Positions 45,428 through 54,558 of a DNA stretch of 62,356 nt are shown here, in pieces (the first letter of the stretch is position 1; the number at the start of each line of letters is the position of its first letter). The stretch covers positions 1-62,356 of the forward strand of contig JAIXSR010000050.1 of assembly GCA_027484605.1 (NCBI GenBank), written 5' to 3'. This stretch comes from Hyphomicrobiales bacterium (lineage in GTDB: Bacteria; Pseudomonadota; Alphaproteobacteria; Rhizobiales; Beijerinckiaceae). The position numbers and the translations under genes are program-made. A model generated the notes under the pieces. It made no database searches and had not been told where the DNA came from. It saw only the letters and a list, made by a program, of their open reading frames with translations.

Positions 45428-46351
45428 TCAGAGCCTTTTCGCCATGCGCGGGTCCAGCGCGTCGCGCAGGCCGTCGCCGACAAGGTTCACCGCCAGCACG
45501 GTCACCGACAGGAAGATGGCGGGGAAGACGATGATGTGCGGGCGAACCTGCCAGAGCGTCCGGCCATCCGCCATGATGTTGCCCCAGGTCGGCACGGTCG
45601 GCGGAATTCCGGCCCCGATGAAGGAGAGGATCGCCTCGACGATCATGGCGCTGGCGCAGATATAGGTGGCCTGAACGATCATCGGCGCCAGCGTGTTCGG
45701 CAGGATATGGCGGAAGATCAGCCGCGGCATCCGCGTGCCGGCCGCGATGGCGCCATCGACATAAGGCTGCTCGCGCAGGGTCAGCACCACGCCGCGGACC
45801 AGCCGCGCCACACGCGGGATCTCGGCAACGGTGATGGCGATGATGACGTTCTGCATCGAGCCCCGCGTCAGGGCCATCAGCGCGATGGCGAGAAGGATCG
45901 GCGGGATCGACATCATGCCGTCGATCATCCGCATGATCAGGCTGTCGGCCCAGCGGACCATGCCGGAGACGAGGCCGATGACGAGCCCGGCGATCGAGGC
46001 GAGGACGGCCACCGAGAAGCCGACCGTGAGCGAGACGCGCGTGCCGTAGAGCACGCGGGAATAGATGTCGCGGCCAAGCATGTCCGTGCCGAACCAATAG
46101 GCTTCCGAAGGCAGGCGCGTGCGCCGCGAGGGCGAGAGCGAGGTCGGGTCGACCGTGCCGAGGAAGGGCGCGAAAATGGCCAGGAACAGCATGACGAGGA
46201 GCAGGAAGACCCCGAAGGCCATGGCCGGATTGTTCCGGATCAGGCCGAGCAGCCCCTTGCGCGGCTTCCGGGCCGGCAGGATATCCGGCAGGTCGGGCGC
46301 CACGGCAAGGCGGGATTCATCGATGGGGGGAAGCGGACCGGGCGGGTTCAT
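45428..46351 (-). CDS. Peptide-type ABC transporter permease (DppC/OppC)
   Basis: 307 residues, about six membrane helices after a ~45-residue cytoplasmic N-terminus. The OppC N-terminal region precedes the first helix, and [20 protein letters not shown] near 87-106 and the EAA loop [15 protein letters not shown] near 210-224 are typical. It partners the DppB-type permease 3 bases upstream. Confidence 0.92.
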   Translation of the reverse strand: MNPPGPLPPIDESRLAVAPDLPDILPARKPRKGLLGLIRNNPAMAFGVFLLLVMLFLAIFAPFLGTVDPTSLSPSRRTRLPSEAYWFGTDMLGRDIYSRVLYGTRVSLTVGFSVAVLASIAGLVIGLVSGMVRWADSLIMRMIDGMMSIPPILLAIALMALTRGSMQNVIIAITVAEIPRVARLVRGVVLTLREQPYVDGAIAAGTRMPRLIFRHILPNTLAPMIVQATYICASAMIVEAILSFIGAGIPPTVPTWGNIMADGRTLWQVRPHIIVFPAIFLSVTVLAVNLVGDGLRDALDPRMAKRL

Positions 46352-46354
46352 GGC

Positions 46355-47296
46355 TCAATACCGGATCCGCGGGTCGAGCAGGGTGTAGATGATGTCGACC
46401 ACGAGATTGATGAGAACATAGACGAAGGAGAACATCAGCACGACGCCCTGGATGACGGGATAGTCGCGGCGGAGAATGGCATCGACCGTCAGGCGGCCGA
46501 GACCGGGAATGGCGAAGACGCTTTCCGTCACCACGGCGCCGCCGATCAGCAGCGCGATGCCGATGCCGATCACCGTGACGACCGGGATGGCGGCATTCTT
46601 CAGCGCATGGATGAAGAGGATGCTCGGCTGTGCAAGGCCTTTCGAGCGGGCGGTGCGGATGTAATCCTGCTGGAGCACCTCGAGCATGGAGGCGCGGGTG
46701 ATGCGCGCGATGAGTGCGATATAGACCATGCCCAGCGTGACAGCGGGCAGGACGAGGTTTTCCAGCCAGGGGCCGAAGCCGGCCGAGAGCGGCGTGTAAC
46801 CCTGGACGGGGAACCAGTCGAGCTTGAGCGCGAAGATATAGGCGAGAAGGTAGCCCACCACGAAAACGGGCACCGAGAAGCCGAAGACGGCGAAGGCCAT
46901 GGCCACGCGGTCGATCCAGGTATTGGCCTTCCAGGCGGCGATGACGCCCATCGGCACCGCGATGATGATCGCGAAGAACAGGGTCACCACCATGAGGCTC
47001 ACGGTGGGCTCGATCCGCTGGGCGATGAGCTGCGTCACCGGCAGCGAGGTGAAGATGGAGGTGCCGAGATCGCCCTGCAGGACCCGGAAGAGCCATTCGG
47101 CAAACCGGACGAGATAGGGCCTGTCGAGGCCGAGGCCGGCCCGGATGCGCTCGACATCGGCCGGGCTGGCCTGGTCGCCGGCAATGACCGCGGCCGGATC
47201 ACCGGGCGCGATATACAGCAGGGAAAAGACGAACAGCGCGACAAATCCCATGACGGGAATTGTCGCGATGATCCGCCGGACGATGAACGAAAGCAT
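46355..47296 (-). CDS. Peptide-type ABC transporter permease (DppB/OppB)
   Basis: 313 residues with about six helices. The N-terminus LSFIVRRIIATIPVMGFVAL and the loop YIAPGDPA are characteristic of DppB/OppB proteins; the EAA loop follows YIRTARSKGLAQPSILFIHA near 211-230. It forms the transmembrane channel with the DppC-type subunit. A structured 91-base gap separates it from the binding-protein gene. Confidence 0.92.
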   Translation of the reverse strand: MLSFIVRRIIATIPVMGFVALFVFSLLYIAPGDPAAVIAGDQASPADVERIRAGLGLDRPYLVRFAEWLFRVLQGDLGTSIFTSLPVTQLIAQRIEPTVSLMVVTLFFAIIIAVPMGVIAAWKANTWIDRVAMAFAVFGFSVPVFVVGYLLAYIFALKLDWFPVQGYTPLSAGFGPWLENLVLPAVTLGMVYIALIARITRASMLEVLQQDYIRTARSKGLAQPSILFIHALKNAAIPVVTVIGIGIALLIGGAVVTESVFAIPGLGRLTVDAILRRDYPVIQGVVLMFSFVYVLINLVVDIIYTLLDPRIRY

Positions 47297-47330
47297 CGGG
47301 GGATATGTCCTCGCGACGGAGAAGGTGCCG

Positions 47331-47386
47331 GAGCGCGGCCCTCGCCCTTGCGGGCAAGGGGAATCCGCGCTCCCTGCGAGGGGGGC
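47331..47386 (-). repeat. Nested inverted repeat between binding-protein and permease genes
   Basis: Outer arms GAGCGCGG (47331-47338) and CCGCGCTC (47365-47372) enclose an inner hairpin CCCTTGC/GCAAGGG (47345-47351, 47354-47360); GGCCCTCGC at 47337-47345 can alternatively pair with GCGAGG...GCC at 47376-47387. No U-run follows. Its place immediately after the binding-protein stop suggests an mRNA-stabilising or attenuating structure that raises binding protein over permease; it may also be a dispersed palindrome. Confidence 0.55.
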
Positions 47387-47387
47387 C

Positions 47388-48986
47388 TCAGGCCTTGGAC
47401 ACGCCCCAGAAGAAGGGCAGCGGGCCCTTCGTCACACCCGAGACGTTCTTCCGCCAGGCCTGATAGGTCAGGAAGAAGCCCGTCGGGGCGAAGACGACAT
47501 CGTCGAGCGCGGCCTTGTTGAGGCGGGCGATCGCGGCCTTCTCGTCATCGATCGAGGCGGCGTCGAACCAGTTCTCGACTTCCTTCTCGACACCCGGGCT
47601 GCTGGGCCAGCCGAACCAGGCCTTGTCGCCGCTGCCGCGCACGGCCGTGTACGGCGCCGGGTTGATGCAATCCGCGCCGGCATGCCAGGTATGGAACATG
47701 TTCCAGCCGCCCTGCCCCGGCGGGGTCTTCTGGGCGCGGCGGGCACCGACCGTGCCCCAGTCGGTGGCGACGAAATCGACATTCATGCCCATCTTCTTGA
47801 GCAGGTCGGCCGTGACCTCGCCCATGGCCTTGAGGACCGGGAGGTCCTGCGCGACCACGCAGGTGACCGGCTGGTTGCTGTAGCCGCCTTCCTGCAGAAG
47901 CTTCTTGGCCGCGTCGAGCGACTTCATCTTGAGGATCTCGCCACCGGCTTCGGTGTAGAGCGGCGTGCCCGGCGTGAAGAAGCCCGGAAGCGGCTTCCAG
48001 AGGTTGTTGTCGTCGCCGACAATCGCCCGCATGTAGTCTTCCTGGTTCATCGCCGCGAGCACGGCGCGCCGGATCTTCACATTGTCGAAGGGCGCATGCA
48101 GATGATTCATGCGGAACGCGCCGATATTGCCGAGAGGATCGGCGATATCGACATTGATGTTCCGGTTGGCCTTGAGCACGGGCACCAGGTCGGAAAGCGG
48201 GTTTTCCCACCAATCCACCTCACCGTTCTGCAGGGCGGCCGAGGCCGTCGCGGGGTCGGGCATGATCACCCATTCGATCCGGTCGACCATCATGCGCTTG
48301 CCGCCGGCCAGCCAGGAGGCCTTTTCCTCGCGCGGCTTGTAATCGGCGAATTTCTCGAACACCGCCTTGGCGCCGGGGACCCATTCGCTGCGGACAAAGC
48401 GCATCGGGCCGGAGCCGACATATTCGGTGATCTGCTGGAACGGATCGGTCTTGGCGATGCGCTCCGGCATGATGAAGGTGCAGGGCGCGTTGTTCTTGCC
48501 GAGCGCCAGAAGCATCTTCGGATAGGGCTTCTTCAGCGACCAGCGGAAGGTCAGGTCGTCGACGGCCACCAGCTCGTTCTGGAGGGCGCGGATCATCAGG
48601 CCCATCGGGTCGCGGGCCGACCAGCGGACCAGGCTCTGCACGGCATCCTTCGCGAGGACGGGCGAGCCATCATGGAATTTCATGCCCGAGCGGAGCTTGA
48701 ACGTCCAGACGAGGCCATCGGGCGAAACGGTTTCGCTCTCGACCATCTGGCGCTTCGGCGTCAGCGTCTCGTCGACACCGTAGAGCGTGTCCCAGACGAG
48801 CGCCGCGGCATTGCGGACAACATATTGCGTTCCCCAGATCGGGTCGAAATTGGCGAGGTTGGCCTGCGGCACGAAGCGCAGGGTGCGCGCATTGGCGCCC
48901 TGCGAAAGCGCGGGCGCGGAAAGCCCGCCGCTTGCCGCCGCCAGCATCACGCCGCCAGCCGATTTCACGAATGTCCTGCGATCCAT
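47388..48986 (-). CDS. ABC transporter substrate-binding protein, peptide/nickel type (SBP family 5)
   Basis: 532 residues from ATG 48986 with GGGAG upstream. Exported periplasmic binding protein; the N-terminus MDRRTFVKSAGG carries a twin-arginine-like motif followed by a hydrophobic stretch and a likely cleavage after SAPALSQG (~30). Family 5 traits: TLRFVPQANLANFDPIW near 36-52, GLVWTFKLRSGMKFHDGSPV near 101-120 and GSGPMRFVRSEWVPG near 200. Specificity cannot be read from sequence; neighbours suggest modified amino acids or small amides. Confidence 0.92.
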   Translation of the reverse strand: MDRRTFVKSAGGVMLAAASGGLSAPALSQGANARTLRFVPQANLANFDPIWGTQYVVRNAAALVWDTLYGVDETLTPKRQMVESETVSPDGLVWTFKLRSGMKFHDGSPVLAKDAVQSLVRWSARDPMGLMIRALQNELVAVDDLTFRWSLKKPYPKMLLALGKNNAPCTFIMPERIAKTDPFQQITEYVGSGPMRFVRSEWVPGAKAVFEKFADYKPREEKASWLAGGKRMMVDRIEWVIMPDPATASAALQNGEVDWWENPLSDLVPVLKANRNINVDIADPLGNIGAFRMNHLHAPFDNVKIRRAVLAAMNQEDYMRAIVGDDNNLWKPLPGFFTPGTPLYTEAGGEILKMKSLDAAKKLLQEGGYSNQPVTCVVAQDLPVLKAMGEVTADLLKKMGMNVDFVATDWGTVGARRAQKTPPGQGGWNMFHTWHAGADCINPAPYTAVRGSGDKAWFGWPSSPGVEKEVENWFDAASIDDEKAAIARLNKAALDDVVFAPTGFFLTYQAWRKNVSGVTKGPLPFFWGVSKA

Positions 48987-49137
48987 TGCTACACTCCCAG
49001 TGCGTCCACCCCGCCGGCACCCTGCTGTGCCGGTCGTTTTCGTGGCAACGTGTTTCCCCGGTCGCAAACTGCGTGCCAAGCCATTGCCCTTGCATGACAG
49101 TGTTCCACTGATTGCCGATACTGGCAAGCATCAGTGA

Positions 49138-50547
49138 TCACAGATTGTGCAGCCTGTCCGGCAGGCTCGGGAAAGGACTGGCCCGCTCGAAGGCCCGCGC
49201 GGCGCGCAGCACCGTCAGATCGTCGCCATACGGGCCGATGATCTGCAATCCGACCGGCAATCCGCCGGCCGTCAGCCCGGCCGGAACGGAAATGGCCGGC
49301 TGCTGGGTCAGGTTGAACGGATAGGTGAAGGGGCTCCAGTTCGTCCAGACCTCGCCATAGCGGCCATGCCCGGGGGTGAGGCGACCTGCCTCGAAAGCAG
49401 GCAAGGGCATGGTCGGCGCGATCAGCAGGTCGAAGCGCTGATGGAACCGCGCCATGGTCTCGGCCAGCGCGCTCCGCTGGTAGAGGAGCGCGTCGATGTA
49501 TTCCGCCGCGCCCATCCGGGCGCCGGCTTCCGCCGACGCAACGAGGCCGGGATCCATCCGGGCCCGATCATCCGCGCTCATCCCGGCCAGCGCGAGGGCC
49601 GCACCGGCATTCCACAGGGCCAGCAGGGCCTCGACCGGATCGGCAAAACCGGGATCAGCCAGCTCGACGCTGGCGCCGAGCGCCTTGAAGACCTGCGCTG
49701 CGGCCTCGATGTGCCGCGCGATATCGGGATCGACCTCCACCATCTGGCCGAGGGCGGGCGAAAAGGCGATGCGCAGCCCGCGCACGCCATCATCGAGGCT
49801 GCCGGCCCAGTCGAGCGGCGGCAGGGTTGTCATCATGTCGCGCGCGTCGGGCCGGGCAATGACGGCCATGGCCTGTGCCGTTTCCTCCACCGTCCGCGTC
49901 AGCGGTCCGAGATGGGCGAGCACGCCCATGACGGAGATCGGTGCGGCAGCGACCCGGCCGAAGGTGGATTTCAGGCCGACGAGCCCGGTAAAGGCTGCGG
50001 GAATGCGCACGGAGCCGGCGCCATCCGTGCCGATATGGATGCGGCCGATGCCGAGAATGGCGGCAGCCGCCGCCCCGGCCGAGGAGCCACCGGTCGTGCA
50101 GGCGGGGTTCCAGGGATTGCGGGTGATCCCGGTCAGCGGGGAATCGCCGGTGCCCTTCCAGCCGAATTCCGGCATGGTCGTCTTGCCGAGGATCACGGTG
50201 CCGGCCTCGCGCAGGCGGGCGGTGGCCGGCGCATCGAGCCGGGCCGGCGTGGCCGGCACGACGGCAGAGCCCTTGCGGGACGGCCAGCCGGCGACGTCGA
50301 TATTGTCCTTGATGGTCACGGGCACGCCATCGAGCGGGGAAACCGGCGTCCCCTCCCGCCAGCGCATTTCCGAGGCCGCAGCCATGGCGAGGGTGACGTC
50401 CGGCTCCACATGACTGAAGGCGTTGAAGGCCGCCTGATGATGTTCGATCCGCCCGAGGGCGTCCCGGGCCACCTCCACCGGCGAGAGGCGGCGGCTGCGA
50501 TAGGCTTCCGCCAGCGCCGAGGCGGTGAGTTCCGACAGTTCCGACAT
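49138..50547 (-). CDS. Amidase-signature-family amidase
   Basis: 469 residues from ATG 50547, preceded by AGGGAG; ATG 50565, overlapping the upstream stop, would add six residues. Amidohydrolase with the Ser-cisSer-Lys triad K80 (PVTIKDNID), S155 (CTTGGSSAGA) and S179 (GTDGAGSVRIPA). It may hydrolyse an aryl or alkyl amide to acid plus ammonia; GatA is unlikely because gatB and gatC are absent and the gene lies in a catabolic operon. It is second in the run, followed after 151 bases by the binding protein. Confidence 0.88.
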   Translation of the reverse strand: MSELSELTASALAEAYRSRRLSPVEVARDALGRIEHHQAAFNAFSHVEPDVTLAMAAASEMRWREGTPVSPLDGVPVTIKDNIDVAGWPSRKGSAVVPATPARLDAPATARLREAGTVILGKTTMPEFGWKGTGDSPLTGITRNPWNPACTTGGSSAGAAAAAILGIGRIHIGTDGAGSVRIPAAFTGLVGLKSTFGRVAAAPISVMGVLAHLGPLTRTVEETAQAMAVIARPDARDMMTTLPPLDWAGSLDDGVRGLRIAFSPALGQMVEVDPDIARHIEAAAQVFKALGASVELADPGFADPVEALLALWNAGAALALAGMSADDRARMDPGLVASAEAGARMGAAEYIDALLYQRSALAETMARFHQRFDLLIAPTMPLPAFEAGRLTPGHGRYGEVWTNWSPFTYPFNLTQQPAISVPAGLTAGGLPVGLQIIGPYGDDLTVLRAARAFERASPFPSLPDRLHNL

Positions 50548-50561
50548 TCCGGTGCTCCCTG

Positions 50562-51791
50562 TCACGCCATGGCGGCGTCGTAGGCGACATGCAGAAGGAC
50601 ATTCGCCCCGGCGACGAGATCGGCGTCGGTGGAGAATTCCCTCGGGTTATGGGACAGCCCCCCGATCGAGGGGATGAAGATCATGCCCGTCGGGCAGAGG
50701 CCGGCCATGATCTGCGCATCATGCCCCGCGCCGGAGATGATCCGCCGGCAGGACAGGCCGAGCGTCGCCGCAGCCTGCTCCACCTTGCCGATCATGCCCG
50801 GGTCGAAGGGCGTGGGCGGAAAACGGGCGAGATCGCGCACGGACAGCGTCACGCCGGCTTTCTCTGCCGCGCGGGTCGCGAAATGGCGGATGGCCTGTTC
50901 GGCGGCATCGAGCCGGGCCTGGTCGGGGTTGCGCAGGTCCAGAGTGCAGATCACCTGTTCGGGCACGACATTGACATTGCCGGGCAGCATCCGGACAAAG
51001 CCCATATTGGCGAGCAGATCGGGCACGGCCTGCGTCTGCTCATGCGCGAAGACATTGATCCGCGACGCCAGCAAACCGGCATCCCGGCGATATCTCATCG
51101 GCGTGGTGCCGCCATGGCGCGGCTCGCCGCCGATCGTGAATTCGAGCCAGGTGATGCCCTGCACGCCGGTGACCGCACCGATCTGGAGCGCCTCCTGCTC
51201 GAGGACGGGCCCCTGCTCGATATGCAGTTCGAAATACGCCCGGGCCTGGAGGAAACCCGGTCGGTCCGGGCCGGCATAGCCGATCCGCGCGAGTTCGGTG
51301 CCCAGCACGGCGCCGTCGGAATCCTTCTGGCCGAGGGCTTCCGCCAGCGGCAGGCCGCCGCCCCAGACGAAGGAGCCGAGCATGTCCGGATGGAACCGGG
51401 CGCCCTCCTCGTTGGTGAAGGCGATGACCGCCATGGCATGGCGCGGCGTGATGCCCGCCTCCCGCAGCGTGGCGAGAACCTCGAGCCCGGCAACAACGCC
51501 AAGCGCACCATCATATCTGCCACCGGTCGCGACCGTATCGATATGCGAGCCGAGGATCACCGCCGGGCCCGGTTCGGCACCGGGGAGGATGCCGACAATG
51601 TTGCCGACCGCGTCGATCCGGATATCGAGGCCAAGGCCGCGCATTTCCGCAACCAGCCAGTCCCTGCCGGCGCGGTCCTCGTCCGTGAGGGCAAGCCGGC
51701 GGCAGCCGCCTTCCGGGGTGGCGCCGATTTCCGCGAGGGAAGCCAGCCGCGCCAGCAGGCGCGACCCCTCGATCCGCAGATTGGACGCCAT
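50562..51791 (-). CDS. M20-family Zn hydrolase (allantoate amidohydrolase / N-carbamoyl-L-amino acid hydrolase type)
   Basis: 409 residues. Two-metal peptidase-fold enzyme of the hydantoinase/carbamoylase group. Metal ligands appear in GSHIDTVATGGRYDGALG (H83, D94), FTNEEGARF (E128/E129), YFELHIEQGPVLE (H near 191) and SIGGLSHNPREF near the C-terminus. It could cleave N-carbamoyl-L-amino acids, allantoate or a related ureido acid; sequence does not decide. It is probably the first gene of the operon, with an amidase next to it. Confidence 0.88.
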   Translation of the reverse strand: MASNLRIEGSRLLARLASLAEIGATPEGGCRRLALTDEDRAGRDWLVAEMRGLGLDIRIDAVGNIVGILPGAEPGPAVILGSHIDTVATGGRYDGALGVVAGLEVLATLREAGITPRHAMAVIAFTNEEGARFHPDMLGSFVWGGGLPLAEALGQKDSDGAVLGTELARIGYAGPDRPGFLQARAYFELHIEQGPVLEQEALQIGAVTGVQGITWLEFTIGGEPRHGGTTPMRYRRDAGLLASRINVFAHEQTQAVPDLLANMGFVRMLPGNVNVVPEQVICTLDLRNPDQARLDAAEQAIRHFATRAAEKAGVTLSVRDLARFPPTPFDPGMIGKVEQAAATLGLSCRRIISGAGHDAQIMAGLCPTGMIFIPSIGGLSHNPREFSTDADLVAGANVLLHVAYDAAMA

Positions 51792-51983
51792 GGTTCCTTC
51801 CCTTCCGCACGCAAACCGACCTTCGCCGCAAGCCTAGTCGAGCCCGGCCGCGCCTTGCCAGCGGAAAGGCGTCGGTCCGGGAAAAATCTCGACAGGCGGC
51901 CGCCGGGCCAGGGCGAAGGCAGTAAGGTCTTGGCCATCCCTGCTGCTGTATGATCCGGCCGCTTGTGGATGGCGGAGGGCATG

Positions 51984-53396
51984 ATGATCGCGGCATTGCA
52001 GGACCGGCTGGCACGGAACCCCCTTGTCTCGACACCGGAGCGCTGCGTGGCGACCCTGCTGCTCCTCGTCTTCGTGCTGAAACTCGTCGCGGTGAGCATC
52101 TATGTCCCGGCGGCACGCTCGATCTTCGATCTCGGCTTCAGCATCGATGCCTATGTGAAGTCGCTCCATGCGGGGAAGGGGTTCGTCGGCTGCGAGGATT
52201 TCGGCTGCCACCGCTCCTCGCGCATGCCCGCCGTGCCCTATTTCCTGTACTGGATGACCAGCCTCACCCTCAGCTACAAGATCGCGGCCTATCTCAAGGT
52301 CGTGCTGCTCAGCGTCCTGACCTATCTCGCCGCCCGGCTCTTCGCCCGGGAGATCCGGCTCACCAGCCCGGCCGCCCTCGCCTTCGGGGCGCTCATCGTG
52401 GCGTTCCTGACCTTCTCGCCCAACCTGATCAAGCACATGTCCGCGCTGCATTACGAGGAAGGCTACCTGATCGAGGTGGTGGCCATCACCCTCATGCTGG
52501 TCCTGACCCTGCTGCTGCGCGGCCCGGCCCGGTTCCATGCCGGGATCGCCGCCGCAGCCGTGCTCGCCGCCGCGATCAGCTACCTGATCAAGTCGTCACA
52601 GGTGCTGGTGCTGTTCTCCGTCGCGCTGGTGGTGATCTGGCTTGCCCTGGCCGCTGGCCGGCGCAACGCGGCGGCGGCCCTGCTCGCCCTGGCGCTTGTC
52701 GCTCCTGCCGGATGGACCGCGCATAACGTCGCCACTTCCGGGCGGATTTCCTTCATGTCGAGCTATGATGGCGAGAACCTGTTCCGCGGCTGGAACGCCA
52801 ATACGCTGAAGCTCTATCCGCGCTGCGGGCTCGATGTTCTGTTCACCGGCATCTATCGCTGCGACGGCGAGACACTCGACCTGCCGCGCGAGGTCTCGCG
52901 CTTCGGCTATCCCGACGAATGGGCCTGGAACGATGCCTACAAGGCCCGGGCGATCGAGTGGATCCTCGCCAATCCCGGGCCGGCCCTGAAGACCTTCGGC
53001 GTCAAGGCGGCCACCGTACTCGCCTGGCCGAGGCTGGTTCCCTATGTCCTCGAGGATGAGGACACGATGACCGAGCGCAAGCGCGGCCGGATCGAGGAAC
53101 TCGCCGGCAGCCTCTGGCTCATTACGGGTCGGATCATCGAGTTCATCGGGCTGGGGCTGGCGCTGCTGCTGCTCCTGCGCGGCGATGGGAGGGCGCGCGC
53201 GGTGGCCGGAGCCAGCCTCTTCATCGCAGCCTGCTATGCCGCGCCCTACATTGTCGGCTTCGGCGTGGAACGCCATTTCTCGGTCTTCGTGATGATGTGC
53301 GCCTTCAGCACCCTGGCGCTGGTGAGCGAACGCCAGCGCCTCGCCGGAGCGCAGGCCGGCACGGAAACGCGGGCACGCTTCGCGATCAGGGGCTGA
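51984..53396 (+). CDS. Polytopic membrane protein, glycosyltransferase-like (unassigned)
   Basis: 470 residues from ATG 51984, chosen because GGAGG lies 5 bases ahead; ATG 51981, ATG 51969 or TTG 51963 are alternatives. About ten hydrophobic helices, with a soluble loop between about 245 and 330 holding four cysteines (ARC-type: YPRCGLDVLFTGIYRCDGE). The early motif IDAYVKSLHAGKGF followed by CEDFGCHRSSRMPAVPYFLY resembles the first loop of ArnT/PMT-type glycosyltransferases (GT-C fold), but no family can be named with certainty. Confidence 0.75.
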   Translation: MIAALQDRLARNPLVSTPERCVATLLLLVFVLKLVAVSIYVPAARSIFDLGFSIDAYVKSLHAGKGFVGCEDFGCHRSSRMPAVPYFLYWMTSLTLSYKIAAYLKVVLLSVLTYLAARLFAREIRLTSPAALAFGALIVAFLTFSPNLIKHMSALHYEEGYLIEVVAITLMLVLTLLLRGPARFHAGIAAAAVLAAAISYLIKSSQVLVLFSVALVVIWLALAAGRRNAAAALLALALVAPAGWTAHNVATSGRISFMSSYDGENLFRGWNANTLKLYPRCGLDVLFTGIYRCDGETLDLPREVSRFGYPDEWAWNDAYKARAIEWILANPGPALKTFGVKAATVLAWPRLVPYVLEDEDTMTERKRGRIEELAGSLWLITGRIIEFIGLGLALLLLLRGDGRARAVAGASLFIAACYAAPYIVGFGVERHFSVFVMMCAFSTLALVSERQRLAGAQAGTETRARFAIRG

Positions 53397-53426
53397 CAGG
53401 AACCGGTTGTGGCTGGGGAAATCTCG

Positions 53427-53501
53427 TGGCGCGCCCTACGGGAATCGAACCCGTCTTTACAACGTGAAAGGCTGTCGTCCTAACCGATAGACGAAGGGCG
53501 C
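53427..53501 (-). tRNA. tRNA-Glu (UUC)
   Basis: The 7-bp acceptor stem GCGCCCT/AGGGCGC, T arm CGGGTTCGATTCCCG, anticodon loop CTTTCAC with anticodon TTC, and an encoded 3' CCA after discriminator G are all seen on the minus strand (72 bases plus CCA). The D arm GTCTATCGGTTAGGAC is normal. Confidence 0.96.
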
Positions 53502-53515
53502 CCGCGAGAGCCGGT

Positions 53516-53544
53516 CTAATAGCGAGGATCGCGCGGTGGGGCAA
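53516..53544 (-). promoter_or_regulatory. Possible promoter for tRNA-Glu
   Basis: On the minus strand TTGCCC (53544-53539) and TATTAG (53521-53516) are separated by exactly 17 bases; the -10 element ends 14 bases before the tRNA 5' end. Each hexamer matches the sigma-70 consensus at four of six positions. Confidence 0.45.
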
Positions 53545-53664
53545 GCACCCGATTGCAGTTTTCGTGAAAAACCTTCGGGCTGAATCCGGCGGCAGGCCGT
53601 CACCGCCCTTGCGAAAGGAACGGCTTCGTGTTTTGCCCTCCGCAGCCCACAGGATCGACCCGCC

Positions 53665-54558
53665 GTGACCTCTCCCTCCGCGCCTGACCGGACCCTTGCC
53701 GGCATCGGCTTCATGCTTCTGGCCATGTTCGCCTTCTCGCTGAACGACGTGATGGGCAAATGGCTCGTGGCCACTTACGGGGTGGCCCAGCTGCTGCTGA
53801 TTCGCTCCTTTGCCGGGGCGCTGATGCTGGCCCCTGCCATCCATCGCACCGGCTGGCGCGTGGTCGCCTTTCCGGAGCGGCCCTGGCTGCATGTGCTCCG
53901 GGCCTTCTGCTCGACGGCCGAGGTGGCGTTCTTCTACTGGGCCGTGATCTACCTGCCGCTGGCCAATGCCGTGGCCTTCTATCTCGCCGGACCGATCTTC
54001 GTGACGCTGATGGCGGTCCTGTTCCTCAAGGAACAGGTGGGCTGGCGGCGCTGGACCGCCGTGGGCCTCGGCTTTGCCGGCGTGCTGATCGCCGTCAACC
54101 CCACCGGCGACGGCATGGGCTGGCCGGCCCTGATCGCCCTTGCCGGCACGATCCTCTTTGCCGCGCTCAACATCCTGACGCGGAAGCTGGCGGGCACCAA
54201 CGAGGTGACGCTGGTCTCCTGGCAGGTGGCGAGCGCCTTGCTCTTCGGGCTGCTGGTGGCCCCGTTCCGCTGGGTGCCGCCCTCCATGTTCGATTTTCTG
54301 GCCCTGATGCTGCTGGGGATCGTGGCCAATCTCGCCCATATGGGCGTGAACCGCGCGCTGCGCTATGCGCCGGCGGCGGTTGTGGTGCCCTACCAGTACA
54401 CGCTGATCGTCTGGGCCGTGCTGCTCGGCTATCTCTTCTTCGGCGACTGGCCAGCCCTGCATGTCTTCATCGGCTCGGCCATCATCGTCGCGGCGGGGCT
54501 CTATATCTTCGTGCGCGAGCAGGCCCGCGCGCGCGAGAAGGCCCGGGCGGAAACCTAG
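53665..54558 (+). CDS. EamA/DMT-superfamily transporter
   Basis: 297 residues from GTG 53665. Ten predicted membrane helices in two EamA repeats (about 10-135 and 148-290), each ending in a helix with the AGVLIAVNP/AAGLYIFVRE-type pattern. Family members export small metabolites such as amino acids, but the substrate cannot be inferred here. The C-terminal tail is charged (REQARAREKARAET). It overlaps the 3' end of recJ on the other strand by 4 bases. Confidence 0.88.
   Translation: MTSPSAPDRTLAGIGFMLLAMFAFSLNDVMGKWLVATYGVAQLLLIRSFAGALMLAPAIHRTGWRVVAFPERPWLHVLRAFCSTAEVAFFYWAVIYLPLANAVAFYLAGPIFVTLMAVLFLKEQVGWRRWTAVGLGFAGVLIAVNPTGDGMGWPALIALAGTILFAALNILTRKLAGTNEVTLVSWQVASALLFGLLVAPFRWVPPSMFDFLALMLLGIVANLAHMGVNRALRYAPAAVVVPYQYTLIVWAVLLGYLFFGDWPALHVFIGSAIIVAAGLYIFVREQARAREKARAET

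Noticed and set aside
49138-50547. The amidase as GatA of the Glu-tRNA amidotransferase, suggested by the nearby tRNA-Glu
   Set aside because: gatB and gatC are absent and the gene is embedded in a catabolic operon on the same strand.
53427-53501. tRNA-Glu as the attachment site of an integrated island
   Set aside because: No integrase gene and no duplicated tRNA 3' end were seen on either side.
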